Source of the DNA: an uncultured Nonlabens sp.
GTDB lineage: Bacteria; Bacteroidota; Bacteroidia; Flavobacteriales; Flavobacteriaceae
Reading direction: 5' to 3'
Assembly (NCBI RefSeq): GCF_947495285.1
Contig: NZ_CANLXZ010000019.1
Span: 1-60,127 of the forward strand
Length of the DNA stretch: 60,127 nt
Under the pieces are notes generated by a model. The model saw only the letters and a list, made by a program, of their open reading frames with translations, had not been told where the DNA came from and ran no database searches. The translations under genes and the position numbers were made by a program. Positions 60,038-60,127 of the stretch are shown piece after piece (the first letter of the stretch is position 1; every line of letters begins with the position of its first letter).

Positions 60038-60127
60038 TTTACCTATAAAAAATCAATAGCGTCCTAAACGTTTAAAAAGAGAAAGGGAAATTTGTTCCTC
60101 AAAGTTACCTTTGTGGTGCAACACAAA
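60038..60127 (-). other. Upstream frame of the M56 gene, cut by a stop and by the window edge
   Basis: In the same frame as the M56 gene the minus strand reads FVLHHKGNFEEQISLSLFKR, LGRY, stop (TGA 60053-60055), FFIGK, and then the M56 ATG. The LGRY-FFIGKMVVELSSL stretch looks like the helix that precedes the SLRRLI segment in M56 proteins. The stop may therefore have cut an older, longer gene. The left part could equally be the C-terminus of another gene. Confidence 0.3.

Overview
The window is chromosomal DNA of a low-GC member of the Bacteroidota, most likely a marine Flavobacteriaceae in the Nonlabens/Dokdonia neighbourhood. This rests on flavobacterial protein forms (DnaJ with two zinc motifs, SecA without the C-terminal zinc motif, PorV/PorQ-type barrel, GSCFA, DUF6268 and DUF4230 proteins, M56 peptidase with a SusC-plug-like tail) and on Bacteroidota promoters of the TTG-N19-TAnnTTTG type. 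The genus is an inference. No prophage, transposase, CRISPR array, tRNA or complete rRNA gene was seen.

Layout. 1-252: what looks like the promoter and leader of an rRNA operon running out of the window to the left. 360-9200: a MATE exporter with its own promoter, behind a tightly overlapping minus-strand run of seven genes (ABC ATPase and permease, MscS channel, DUF6268 barrel, sigma-54-type response regulator, PPK2 kinase, M28 peptidase). 9481-11153: grpE-dnaJ. 11389-17860: YceI lipoprotein, small envelope proteins, a peptide-type binding lipoprotein, CIA30 and HD-domain proteins. 18362-24207: a cobalamin adenosyltransferase, DUF2795, secA and meaB. 24243-30914: a membrane ankyrin protein, M1 aminopeptidase, a gene broken by an early amber codon, an acyl-CoA oxidase-like enzyme and a decayed coding remnant. 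30915-37212: OsmC, PAP2, lptB, pssA, PorV/PorQ-like and lnt (envelope lipid functions). 37256-42488: M23 peptidase, MerR regulator and three surface-polysaccharide genes. 42644-48409: alaS and small membrane/GSCFA/DUF4230 proteins. 48522-50083: an ECF sigma operon. 50195-57663: Bax inhibitor-like, M90 peptidase, ettA operon, LemA-TPM-TPM operon and a cytosolic BtuF-like protein. 57767-60037: an M56 peptidase that appears to lack its N-terminus.

The most striking signal is not a gene. A 16-bp perfect palindrome, CGCTTTCGCGAAAGCG, occurs 15 times (12 exact, 3 with one substitution), about once per 4 kb through the whole window. Twelve copies lie inside genes and three lie between genes. Within genes it is read in all three frames, giving the peptides AFAKA, RFRES or LSRKR, usually at variable loops, tails or signal peptides. 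It behaves like a genome-wide dispersed signal comparable to HIP1 or DNA uptake sequences. Its function is unknown from the sequence.

Several neighbours make functional sense together: the adenosyltransferase and MeaB both serve B12-dependent methylmalonyl-CoA mutase (the mutase is not in the window); Lnt, LptB, PssA and PAP2 are envelope lipid functions; and the polysaccharide genes sit with a peptidoglycan hydrolase.
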